Below are positions 1 through 10,183 of a DNA stretch of 64,000 bases, one piece after another. Position 1 is the stretch's first letter. Each line of letters opens with the position of its first letter. A program made the translations under genes and the position numbers. The notes below the pieces were generated by a model. That model saw nothing but the letters and a program-made list of their open reading frames with translations, ran no database searches and had not been told where the DNA came from. The DNA is taken from positions 20,185,346 to 20,249,345 of the forward strand of contig CM024766.1 in the NCBI GenBank assembly GCA_014218235.1, in the 5' to 3' direction. This DNA is from Colocasia esculenta (lineage: Eukaryota; Streptophyta; Magnoliopsida; Alismatales; Araceae).

Positions 1-1606
1 TAATTGCATAAATTACCAGATATATTTTGTCACATGTTCATGCCAATTAAGCCATATTTGGATGGTTCCATGTGTGTGCATGTGTCATGAAATTGTAGAT
101 AGAAAAGATGTCGTGAATATGTATTTTAAAGCATTCAATATAGCTCCATATAGAACATGTGTTTTTACTGCGTGTATGACTGTTAAAAAGGCGTCAGAAT
201 ATTTTAGAAAGTGAGAGAAATAATTTTTTATGGGTTTTCATGCAAAATCCTGTGAAGGCGACATAGGCCAGTAAGGATTGCGACAGGGGTAAGGCAGGTA
301 GTGACAGGGCCTACAAAGGGTTGCGACAGGGCTGCCAGGACAAAAGGCCAGAACACGACGTAGGTACTGTCGCATTCAGAAAGCGACAAGGAAGGCATCG
401 CGACGGCTTGAGAACGCGACAGGTGGACGGTCGCAATCAGACCTAGAAGGCGACATATCGGCCTGTCGCAATCTGGTGGTCTGCGCCTGGCTCTGACAGG
501 AATCAGACCAGGCTTTGGATTGCGGGCCAACTTGAATCAAATTGATACAGGGTCGTTCAAAAAATCATAACTAAATGTATACACGATGAAAAATCATGAA
601 ACCAGTGGCAAATGAAACTAGACATATGAGAGTACTTCCAGTAAATAGGAATTAGAGAGAGAGCAGGGTTTGAACAGGGTTTGAGCATGAACAATAATGA
701 GTAACACAAGACATGGTACAGAGAGCAAGATTGATTTAATTCGAGCTACATGCTCAACAAGAATTAGGGCTTTTAGGGGCAAAAGATGCCTAACATGCAT
801 CAGTTCCTACAATAAAAATTTCGTAGCATGGGATTGAGTATACAAGGAGGTCAAGAGTTAAGATGAGGGTTCGGGGTCATGTAAGTTGCAGAACATGAAA
901 AAATCAAGAACTAAAGATATACTCGATGGAAAATTATGAAACTTGAGGGTTTCGTTCCTGATAGATGATACATCCTACAAAAAAAGTTTCATGGTTTATG
1001 TTTGTGAGAATGCCTACCTTGACTCGATTTCCTCTTCTAGGGCTAGAACTTGAAGAACGGGGTTGAGAGCTTGAAAGGTTCTTTTTCCCACGAAATCTCC
1101 TCCTCCTTGGCCTCTCCTCCTGGTCCAGGGATCCCTTGGCACGAGCTTGGGTCGGCCAAGAGGGTTTAAGAGATGTATTTATATAAACACAAGTTCCTAT
1201 TCCTACTACTACTCAAATTCCTCTTAATTCCGAGATTTCCTAACTCCACCTTTCTTCTCTTGCTTTCAAATCTCTAATTAGGGTAGGATAGTATCTAAAT
1301 TCGTGCTAGACTATATGAGGTAGGTTTAGGAATCCAATTCCTACTCTAATTGCCACTTTTATTGCTTTAATAACCCCTTTCCAATTATGATATAATTAAA
1401 CTCCGAATTTAGGGTATTTTCTTATTATTCTCCCCTTGCAAATTCATATTTTTGACCCAATAAATTCTAGAAGATCCATTAAGCAAAGCCCATTACTCTT
1501 TTCCATTTAATGGGTTTTATTTAATGCTCTATTTAAATATCCATTTAGCTAGGTTTTAATTCTTTATTTAAATTTTTATTTTTTCGCAAAAATTCAGGTT
1601 GCTACA
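1..1606 (-). repeat. Element A 3' LTR (partial)
   Basis: Left LTR of A, matching 7589-9194 with scattered substitutions. In element orientation it begins TGTAGCAACC right after the polypurine tract. It holds a cluster of GCGACA/TGTCGC motifs at 258-469. No host gene is visible; open frames inside it (for example 228-530) are chance. Confidence 0.9.
258..469. promoter_or_regulatory. GCGACA motif cluster in A LTR
   Basis: GCGACA (or the one-base variant GTGACA) starts at 258, 280, 301 and 323, that is at steps of 22, 21 and 22 bp. Further GCGAC and TGTCGC copies lie at 355-434. The cluster ends in a 20-bp inverted repeat (450-469) with arms GCGACA and TGTCGC. The right LTR repeats the arrangement at 7849, 7871, 7892 and 7914 with the same steps. 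The spacing is seen directly; a regulatory role is inference. Confidence 0.5.
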
Positions 1607-2128
1607 TCCTCCCCCTCTTAAAAGAATTTGGTCCCCAAATTCATATGAGCTTACAAGAGAGAATGGCTTACCGAATAGATTCGGGTAGTTGCGTCTGATA
1701 ATTCCTTCTGGTTCCCATGTGGCTTCTTCCACTCCGCGGTTATTCCATAAGACCTTCACCACGTGAATGGGACGATTTCTGAGTCGTTGTACCTTCTAGT
1801 CTAATATCTTGATCGGCTTCTCTTCATACGTCATGTCCTTGTTTAACACTAGATCATCATGGCGAATGACATGTGTAGGATCGTACACATACTTTCTAAG
1901 CATGGAGACATGGAAGACATTATGCACACTTGCCAAATTTGGCGGCAAGGCCAGTCTGTAAGCAACTTCACCAATCCTTTCAAGTACTTCGAAAGGACCA
2001 ATGAATCTTGGACTAAGTTTTCCTTTCACTCCGAATCTTTGAATACCACGGGTAGGAGATACCTTCAATAGCACATGATCTCCTATTTGAAATTCCAGAT
2101 CCCGTCTTCTCCTATCAGCATAGCTCTT
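1568..2128 (-). pseudogene. Element A pol 3' end: integrase C-terminus and chromodomain-like tail
   Basis: This segment continues the A polyprotein frame downstream of the in-frame stop at 2129-2131. It encodes the integrase C-terminal region (GDHVLLKVSPTRG-type, then LSPRFIGPFEV and VFHVSMLRKY) and, after another in-frame stop (TAG, 1796-1798), a chromodomain-like tail containing EEATWEPE and RRNYPNLF. The frame runs through the polypurine tract and about 39 bp into the 3' LTR before stopping at 1568. Family knowledge: such tails in chromoviruses help target integration to heterochromatin. The two stops make it a pseudogene. Confidence 0.85.
1607..1620 (-). other. Element A polypurine tract
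   Basis: On the minus strand the sequence TAAGAGGGGGAGGA abuts the LTR start TGTAGC. It is the expected primer for plus-strand DNA synthesis. Confidence 0.85.
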
Positions 2129-3163
2129 TTATCTAGACTGAGCAATCTTGAGTCGATCTCGTATCATCTGTATATCTCGGGTTGTACTTTGTACCATATC
2201 AGGTCCTAACCATTGTTGTTCTCCCACTTCATTCCAGCACACAGGAGATCTACAATTTCTGCCATAAAGTGCTTCAAATGGTGCCATTTTAATACTCGCC
2301 TGGTAACTGTTGTTATAGGCGAACTCAATCAAGGGTAAGTGTTCATTCCAATAACCCTTGAAATCTATAATGCAGGCTCTTAACATGCCTTCTACAATTT
2401 GATTTGTTCTCTCAGTTTGCCCATCAGTCTGCTGGTGAAAGGCAGTACTAAAATTAAGCTTCGTACCAAGGGCAGTTTGCAGACCTTTCCAAAAATGAGA
2501 GGTGAACCTTGGATCTCGATCTGAGATAATAGATGACGGAATACCGTGCAACCGCACGATCTCCTTGACATATAACACAGCTAGCACCTCCACAGACCAT
2601 GTACTCTTTATGGGTAAGAAGTGCGCAGATTTGGTCAACCGGTCAACGATGACCCATATGGCGTCGAGCCCACCACGAGTCTTGGGTAAACCCATGATGA
2701 AGTCCATGCCAATGCTTTCCCATTTCCATTCCGGAATATCAAGTGGTCGCAGTAAACCCGCAGGGCGCAGGTGTTCCGCTTTTACTTGTTGACATGTGAG
2801 GCAATGAGCTACATGCTCGGCTACTTCCCTCTTCATATTCGGCCAACAAAATGTTCTTTTCATGTCTTGATACATTTTGGTACCTCCTGGATGAATAGTG
2901 TACTTAGTTTGATGAGCTTCATCCATTAGTTTCCTTTTTAGGGCTTCGTCGTCTGGGACACAAGTTCTTCCTTGGAATACTAACCTTCCATCTTCAGTCA
3001 TGGCAAAATCCGGTCTGTCCGCTAAGCTTTCCTTGACACGAACCAACAATGGATCGTTGTCCTGTTGCATCTTGATTTCCTCCAGCAGATCGGATTGGAT
3101 CTTGAGATTGGCAATCAAAACATGATCATCCCTATGTTCAATATTTAAGTCTAGCCTCGCGAT
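2129..3163 (-). pseudogene. Element A integrase region
   Basis: Integrase part of the A polyprotein. Visible are the N-terminal HHCC zinc-binding module (IHPGGTKMYQ with later CLTCQQ), and the catalytic core with its three acidic blocks: MDFIMGLP, SDRDPRFTSHF and DGQTERTNQ. It is in the same frame as the RT/RH part and is separated from it only by a TAA at 3164-3166. It ends at a second TAA (2129-2131), after which homologous sequence continues in frame. The key acidic residues are present, but the stops mean it cannot be translated as one protein without readthrough. Confidence 0.88.
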
Positions 3164-5068
3164 TTATTCAAGTAATTGCATCTCGCCAAGGACTAGACTT
3201 GAGATAGATGCCATTGGCTTTCTACTAAGAGCATCAGCCACGGCGTTTCCCTTACCTGGATGGTACTGGATGTGGAAGTCGAAATCTTTCAAGTATTCCA
3301 GCCATCTCCTTTGTCTCATATTGAGTTCTTTCTGGGAGAATAGGTACTTTAGACTTTTATGATCTGAATAGACAGTGAATTGCTCACCATATAGATAGTG
3401 TCTCCAAATCTTCAAGGCGAAGACCACAGCAGCCAGCTCGAAATCATGTACAGGGTAGTTGACTTCATGTGTCTTCACTTGTCTTGAAGAATAGGCGATG
3501 ACCTTCTCCTTTTGCATGAGTACACATCCTAGCCCGATTCCTGAGGCATCGGTGTAGACAGAGAAACCTTCTCCCTCTATTGGCAGAGCGAGAATGGGTG
3601 CTGAGGTAAGGCAGTCTTTGAGAGTTTGGAAACTCTTCTCACACTCTTTACTCCAGGAGTAGGGATTCTCCTTTCGTGTCAGACGCGTGAGTGGTACGGT
3701 GATCTTAGAGAAGTCTTTTATGAACCGCCTGTAGTAGCCAACCAGTCCTAAGAAGCTTCTGATTTCGGTGACGTTGGTTGGTCTCTCCCAGTTGAGTACA
3801 GCTTCAACTTTAGAGGGATCAACAGAGATGCCGTCCATTGATATGACATGGCCCAAGAAAGACACTTCTTCGAGCCAGAACTCGCACTTGCTTAATTTTG
3901 CATATAGTTTGTTGTCTCGTAGGACTTGCAGTGCGGTCCTCAAGTGTTCTTCATGATCTTCCTTGGTCTTTGAATATATGAGGATATCGTCGATGAAGAC
4001 GACCACAAATTTGTCAAGGTATGTCCGATATATGCTGTTCATGAGTTGCATAAAGGCTGCAGGAGCATTGGTTAGACCAAAAGGCATAACAACAAATTCG
4101 TAATGTCCATACCTGCTCCTGAAGGCTGTTTTGAAGATATCGTCATCCTTGATCCTCATTTGATGATAACCGGATCGAAGGTCGATCTTGGAGAAGTATT
4201 GGGCTCCAGATATTTGGTCGAACAGTTCATCGATCCTAGGCAATGGGTACTTGTTCTTGATGGTCAATTGGTTGAGCTGACGATAGTCGATGCATAGTCT
4301 CATCGACCCATTATTCTTCTTTACGAATAGCACAGGAGCTCCCCATGGTGAAGTACTAGGTCTGATGAACCTCTTTTCTAGTAGTTCCATCAGTTGCGCC
4401 TTCAATTCCTTCAGCTCGGCAGGTGACATCCGGTATGGTTGACGCGATACCGGTGCGGATCCAGGAATCAGCTCAATGGCGAAGTTGACATCTCGTTCAG
4501 GGGGAATCCCTGGCAGGTCTTTGGGGAATACATCTGGGTAGTCATGTACTATATGTATGTCCTCTATCTTGGAACCCTTCTTTTCCACTACTACGGCTGC
4601 TAGGAAGGCAATACAACATTTCCTCATCATGTTGTGGGCTTTTATGGCAGAGACTAGAGACATCCGTCTCTTATGTCTAATCCCAGAGAATGCCAATTTA
4701 GGAAAGTCACTAAAGGTAACCTTCCCTTTCTTACAGTCGACACTTGCCCCATATGTGGACAGCCAGTCGGCTCCCAAAATTACATCATAGCCTTCCATGG
4801 ACATACACAGTAGGTCGGCTTTTAGGTTATGGTCTCCGATCATTACATCGGCAGATGGGAAATATTTGTTCAGTTTCTCCTTTTCCCCTAGTGGCAATGT
4901 GACAGAGAACTCACAACCCATGGATATAGGTTGAGCATTCAGAGTATCAGCAAAGTTTTGAGATATAAATGAATGGGTTGCTCCAGTATCAAAAAAAATG
5001 AATGCTGATAGAGAGAAAACTTGAAGGGTACCTTCTACAATTCCACCCTCCTCGGTGGGCTCCACTTC
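3164..5068 (-). pseudogene. Element A protease-reverse transcriptase-RNase H
   Basis: About 633 codons open in one frame. Order of domains: aspartic protease (FFDTGATHSFIS near residue 25), reverse transcriptase (PSTSPWGAPVLFVKK, LCIDYRQLN, and the YXDD-equivalent FIDDILIYS near residue 355), and RNase H (YTDASGIGLGC, then DHKSLKYLF and GNAVADALSRK). The RT and RNase H catalytic motifs are intact. There is no ATG at the 5' end: the frame is continuous with gag except for one TAG, so normal expression would be as a Gag-Pol fusion. It ends at TAA 3164-3166, after which integrase follows in the same frame. Confidence 0.9.
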
Positions 5069-6025
5069 CTAGACAGCTTGCAGTCGGCCAGGCTTCTTTT
5101 GCCCATTAGGGCGTTTCTCTTTCTCCTGCTCCTTTAGCACAGGGCACTCGGAAATGTGATGATTGTGATTCTCGCAGCGTAGGCAAGCGCCTGCTTTCCT
5201 CCAGCATTCAGCAGCAGTATGACCAGGTTTGTCACAATGCTCACACTTGGTCTTGTCGGTGTTTGGGGTAGTAGGTATCTTGAACTTCTTTTCTTGATTC
5301 GGCCCTCCCGTGATGTTGAACGGCCGCTTCTTGTCATTTGTGGGCTTGCTTGAGGAACCCGATGCTGGTTCCTTCTTGACTAGTCTACCCTTAATGCGAT
5401 CGGTAAGGTCGGTCGCATCCTCCAGCAGCTGTGCCTTCTTTACCATCTCGACATAAGTCTGGATGTCGAGTGGAGCAAGTTGTGTAATATATGAAGGCTT
5501 GAGTCCATTAAGAAATATCCTCGCCTTCATCTTTTCTGTGTTGACCAGATGATTGGCATAACGTGCCAATCGGGAGAATTGCGCTTCATACTCCGCGATC
5601 GTAAGGTGCCTCTGTTTCAGTGCAGCAAACTCGGAGGCCTTCCTCTCCTGGATCCTTTCAGAGAAGTATTTGGAGTTAAAATGCTCCTTGAATTCTGCCC
5701 AAGTGAACTGTGCATCAGCCCTGGTGGCCTCCACAGACTCCCAGCATGCACGGGCGTCCCTTTCTAATTGAAAAGTTGCCAGTAGTAACTTATCACCATC
5801 CGCGCATTGCATGACGCGGAAGATGCGTTCTACCTCCTTCATCCAGTTTTCTGCCTCCTCGGGATCAGTAGTCCCACTAAAATGGGGAGCGTTCAAGTTG
5901 TGGAAATTCTGATGCAGATCTCCGGCTCCTTGGTTTCCACGAGCTCCAGCAGCCTGAAGTAGAGCTTGAGTGAGCTGCTGGATAGTTTGTTGCATGTCAC
6001 GGAGTTGTGCACACTCTGCTGCCAT
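5069..6025 (-). CDS. Element A Gag
   Basis: Gag of 318 residues starting with ATG at 6023-6025. It has a capsid-like retrotransposon-gag region at about residues 55-200 (motifs ENWMKEVERIF, FNSKYFSERIQ, FAALKQRHLTIAEYEAQFSRL) and two CX2CX4HX4C zinc knuckles near residues 262-300 (CEHCDKPGHTAAEC, CLRCENHNHHISEC). Gag forms the virus-like particle and binds element RNA through the knuckles. The stop is a TAG (5069-5071), and pol continues in the same frame after it. This may be a nonsense mutation of a single Gag-Pol frame or a readthrough site; the other in-frame stops in pol favour mutation. Confidence 0.88.
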   Translation of the reverse strand: MAAECAQLRDMQQTIQQLTQALLQAAGARGNQGAGDLHQNFHNLNAPHFSGTTDPEEAENWMKEVERIFRVMQCADGDKLLLATFQLERDARACWESVEATRADAQFTWAEFKEHFNSKYFSERIQERKASEFAALKQRHLTIAEYEAQFSRLARYANHLVNTEKMKARIFLNGLKPSYITQLAPLDIQTYVEMVKKAQLLEDATDLTDRIKGRLVKKEPASGSSSKPTNDKKRPFNITGGPNQEKKFKIPTTPNTDKTKCEHCDKPGHTAAECWRKAGACLRCENHNHHISECPVLKEQEKEKRPNGQKKPGRLQAV

Positions 6026-6208
6026 TGCTATGTTTTAAGTTCCTTCAAAAAGAGAAATTTTAATGTGAGATATCATGATTGCACTAAGTTGGTGTGTGTG
6101 TGAGTTTATTTTAGCTAGTTACCCTTGGCTCTAACCTCAACTCACATAGGTGGATAATTGACTCTAGTCGAGGCAGGTTAAACTAGATCATCCTATACTT
6201 AAGAATAA

Positions 6209-6224
6209 CCTAGGCTCTGATACG
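6209..6224 (-). other. Element A primer-binding site
   Basis: On the minus strand, directly after the 5' LTR, lies TCGTATCAGAGCC, matching the plant tRNA-Met primer site TGGTATCAGAGC with one substitution. The LTR ends seven bases away at 6232. Confidence 0.8.
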
Positions 6225-6231
6225 ACAAAAC

Positions 6232-9194
6232 TGTCACGCCCCAACGCGGAATATCGGAGTGCGAAGGCAGTTGCAAGTGAACGGGTATAGAGCGAGTACT
6301 AGACATCAACCCATTGAACAAGAATAAATACTAAAACAATTTCATTCATTAATAATCTTTCAAATGCCTAGTTACAACCACTAATATCAGAGCCAGTCTA
6401 TAGGGCCCAATTACATTGAAAGAAAGTAAAAGACTAAACTTCAAACCTAACTACTACAATGCTAATATAGCAATAGGACGCTAGGGTACTCAAGACATCA
6501 CTCCAGGTCGTTCCTGTCCTCTTGAGTGTATGGTTTATCCTCGGTCTCACCTGAGAACACAACGACAAATAACGCAGGGTGAGCGATAACGCCCAGTAGG
6601 ACTTAAATCTCAGGATCAAGCATGCTTTAAGTGATTAATGTCTTATAAAGCAGGATAACTAGAGAGAATAACGAGAATGTATAGAAGTACTGGTACACGA
6701 TTACGAGAAACAATAGCACAATGCACGAGAGTATAGCACAACAAGTGTTGATATCGGATTGGTCGTATAACAAGATAACAAGTAAAGTTGCACAACAGTG
6801 CACAAGTCACAATAGCAAGTGTTGGTCGATATTCTTTCAACCACGAGTTTCAAGTAAACCAATAATCGACTATTTGATTAATTGATTGCCATAGATCAAA
6901 TCTTGTGTTCATGCGTTAGGTGTATGCCATCACCCATATCATTAGACCCTCGCGAGTTATAGCCTTTCAGGTGCTCCTCCCAAGGACCAGACCGGGCCCT
7001 TATAATGTTGCCTAGCATAGTCTTGTTTTTATCGTAGACAATCAATTTAATGGCCAAGTAGAGTACCAAGAAATAAATGAGAGTACTAGATGAATAGACG
7101 AGATAGTAGAGTGAATGTGAATAGATGAGCGAGTACAGTATAGATGAGAGCTAAGGGACAATGCACGTAACTTTCTGAGTAACAGGCGATAGAAACAGTT
7201 GCACAACACGTGCACATGGTGTTGGCAGTCAGGTGGAACTCACGATCTTCCCACTGGCCATGTTATGCACAAGTCCAGAGGTCCGACGTGATTCAAGGTA
7301 AGAGCGAACTTCTAACAGTCGTTTGGATCATATCGATCCCTAAAGGTGTAATGGGTGTTAGGGTACAACCGGCTCGTCGACCATGAGGGAGACTTACGGA
7401 GGCCTTGTGCAAGGGTTCACTAGTCCGGCGAAAGGAATATCCGACGGAGAGTTCACCACAAGCCAAGTAAGGTGTGTATATAAAACAGGTGCTCGACGTT
7501 CTAGAGGAATTCTAGAACAGTGGAGCATCGAGATCGGTGCTTCAAAACAACGCGAAAATCGAGGACAAGTTCATTTACAAGTAAGGCAATTTAATTGCAT
7601 AAATTACCAGATATATTTTGTCACATGTTCTTGCCAATTAAGCCATATTTGGATGGTTCCAAGTGTGTGCATGTGTCATGAAATTGTAGATAGAAAAGAT
7701 GTCGTGAATATGTATTTTAAAGCATTCAATATAGCTCCATGTAGAACATGTGTTTTTACTGCGTGTATGACTGTTAAAAAGGCGTCAGAATATTTTAGAA
7801 AGTGAGAGAAATAATTTTTTATGGGTTTTCATGCAAAATCCTGTGAAGGCGACATAGGCCAGTAAGGATTGCGACAGGGGTAAGGCAGGTAGCGACAGGG
7901 CCTGCAAAGGGTTACGACAGGGCTGCCAGGACAAAAGGCCAGAACGCGACGTAGGTAATGTCGCATTCAGAAAGCGACACGGAAGGCGTCGCGAGGGCTA
8001 GAGAACGCGACAGGTGGACGGTCACAATCAGACCCAGAAGGCGACATATCGGCCTGTCGCAATCTGGTGGTCTGCGCCTGGCTCTGACAGGAATCAGACC
8101 AGGCTTTGGATTACGGGCCAACTTGAATCAAATTGATACAGGGTCGTTCAGAAAATCATAACTAAATGTATACACAATGAAAAATCATGAAACCAGTGGA
8201 AAATGAAACTAAATATACGAGAGTACTTCCAGTAAATAGGAATTAGAGAGAGAGCAGGGTTTGAACAGGGTTTGAGCATGAACAATAACGAGTAACACAA
8301 GACATGGTACAGAGAGCAAGATTGATTTAATTCGAGCTACATGCTCAACAAGAATTAGGGCTTTTAAGGGAAAAAGATGCCTAACATGCATCAGTTCCTA
8401 CAATAAAAATTTCGTGGCATGGGATTAAGTATACAAGGAGGTCAAGAGTTAAAAGAGGGTTTGGGTCATGTAAGTTGCAGAACATGAAAAAATCAAGAAC
8501 TAAAGATATACTCGATGGAAAATTATGAAACTTGAGGGTTTCGTTCCTGATAGATGATACATCCTATAGAAAAAGTTTCATGGTTTATGCTTGTAAGAAT
8601 GCCTACCTTGACTCCATTTCCTCTTCTAGGGCTAGAACTTGAAGAACGAGGTTGAGAGCTTGAAAGGTTCTTCTTCCCACGAAATCTCCTTCTCCTTGGC
8701 CTCTCCTCCTGGTCTAGGGATCCCTTGGCATGAGCTTGGGTCGGCCAAGAGGGTTTAAGAGATGTATTTATATAAACACAAGTTCCTATTCCTACTACTA
8801 CTCAAATTCCTCTTAATTCCGAGATTTTCTAACTCCACCTTTCCTCTCTTGCTTTCAAATCTCTAATTAGGGTAGGATAGTATCTAAATTGGTGCTAGAC
8901 TATATGGGGTAGGTTTAGGAATCCAATTCCTACTCTAATTGCCACTTTTATTGCTTTAATAACCCCTTTCCAATTATGATATAATTAAACTCCGAATTTA
9001 GGGTATTTTCTTATTATTCCCCCCTTGCAAATTCATATTTGTGACCCAATAAATTTTAGAAGATCCATTAAGCAAAGCCCATTACTCTTTTCATTTAATG
9101 GGTTTTATTTAATGCTCTATTTAAATATCCATTTAGCTAGGTTTTAATTCTTTATTTAAATTTTTATTTTTTCACAAAAATTCAGGTTGTTACA
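6232..9194 (-). repeat. Element A 5' LTR (complete, 2963 bp)
   Basis: Complete LTR: plus-strand TGTCACGCC at the left end and TTACA at the right end. It contains the GCGACA cluster (7849-8062) and a block around 7389-7406 (GAGACTTACGGAGGCCTT) that recurs in the LTRs of elements C, E and G. Open frames inside it (for example 7383-7805 and 7912-8121) have no resemblance to known proteins. Confidence 0.9.
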
Positions 9195-10183
9195 TACGTG
9201 GTTCGGAGTACACAACTTGTGTATCCTACGTCCACGGACCACACACACGCAGAGCAAACAACTTACGAGCTAGTTCGGTGACTTCAACTCACACACACGT
9301 GTTATCTGATGTGCACTCACGATCAGAACAACACACACACATGAATCAAGCACAAAGACTGCTTGAGACACACCCACACACACACATATGATAGAAGAAA
9401 GAAAGTAGGAAGAGTTCTGAGTGGAGGGATGAATCATGATTGAGAACTCTTCTTGGGAACGTCAGGATGGAGATCAAACTTCGTCTTGATGGGTTCAGAT
9501 TGATGGAGAAGCTTGAATCCACGATGTTCTATCTTCAGTACTGCTGGATCAATGGATCTTTCTATCTCTGAGCAGCAGGTTGAAGTAGAGCAGCAACAAC
9601 ACCTCTTGTTCTTGGACTTGCTTTAGGGTTTTTGGTGGTGGCTGCTTCTGTACGAGATTTGCTTCCAATAGTTGCTTATATAGTGGTGTTTACATATGGA
9701 GAGACGTGGGAGTTGGAAACACCATCTTTGGTAACTTGGAAGGGTTCCGTATCTGAAGATTCTCTATGTCTGTCGACAGGCCTTGATCATCTGTCGACAA
9801 ATAGCAACAGTTTTGCACAAGCACAGAAGTCTGGGATTTCAGTTGGCAATTTTCTGAGTGCATCTGTCGACAGCCGACTGGGCATCTGTCGACAGATGGC
9901 TGTTTCCTGAACTTGGTGTTTTCTGCCTGTTCACATCTGTCGACAGGCACCTTGGAGTCTTTCGATAGGTGACAAATTTCAGTGCTTTTGATCTGTTTCT
10001 CTTGTTTTGTGATGGCTTGGCTGTATGCCTTCATACCTACATGATCAAACATGTATAGTGAGATATTATGAATACATGAAAGACCAAATATTGCATCAAG
10101 TTATTTGTCATGTATCAAACCTCAATTAAGATTGTTCATCATCAAAAAAATGTTATTATAAACGTTAGAATGAAAACCCAACA
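9195..10183 (-). repeat. Fragment of a Ty1/copia-type LTR
   Basis: Read on the minus strand this begins TGTTGGGTTTTCATTC at 10183, a typical copia LTR start, and ends at 9195 in a segment containing CCGAACCACGTA, as seen near the 3' ends of copia LTRs. Element A inserted there, so the rest lies to the left of A, outside the window. To the right the gag sequence of element B resumes at once (10184), so this copia element had inserted into B. It carries the palindrome doublets listed separately. Confidence 0.6.
9770..9968. promoter_or_regulatory. CTGTCGACAG palindrome doublets (copia LTR)
   Basis: CTGTCGACAG starts at 9770, 9864, 9886 and 9937, with CTGTCGACAA at 9791 and a decayed copy CTTTCGATAG at 9959. 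They pair as 9770/9791 (21 bp), 9864/9886 (22 bp) and 9937/9959 (22 bp). Spacers are 11-12 bp and differ in sequence. The function is unknown. Confidence 0.55.

Larger units (their letters stand above)
1..9194 (-). mobile_element. Element A: Ty3/gypsy chromovirus (Tekay/Del-like), left LTR truncated by window edge
   Basis: This is a minus-strand LTR retrotransposon. Sequence 1-1606 repeats 7589-9194, so these are the two LTRs. The right LTR is complete at 6232-9194 (2963 bp, TG..CA ends). By comparison the left LTR should start about 1.36 kb outside the window, giving an element of about 10.5 kb. Between the LTRs lie, in element order, a tRNA-Met-type primer site (6209-6224), gag, protease, reverse transcriptase, RNase H, integrase, a chromodomain-like tail, and a polypurine tract (1607-1620). 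Integrase after RT/RH defines Ty3/gypsy, and the long LTR plus chromodomain tail points to the Tekay/Del chromoviruses. It inserted into a copia LTR (9195-10183). The left target-site copy lies outside the window. Confidence 0.9.

Noticed and set aside
7383..7805. 140-codon plus-strand frame
   Set aside because: It lies fully within the A LTR, antisense to the element, with no protein resemblance.
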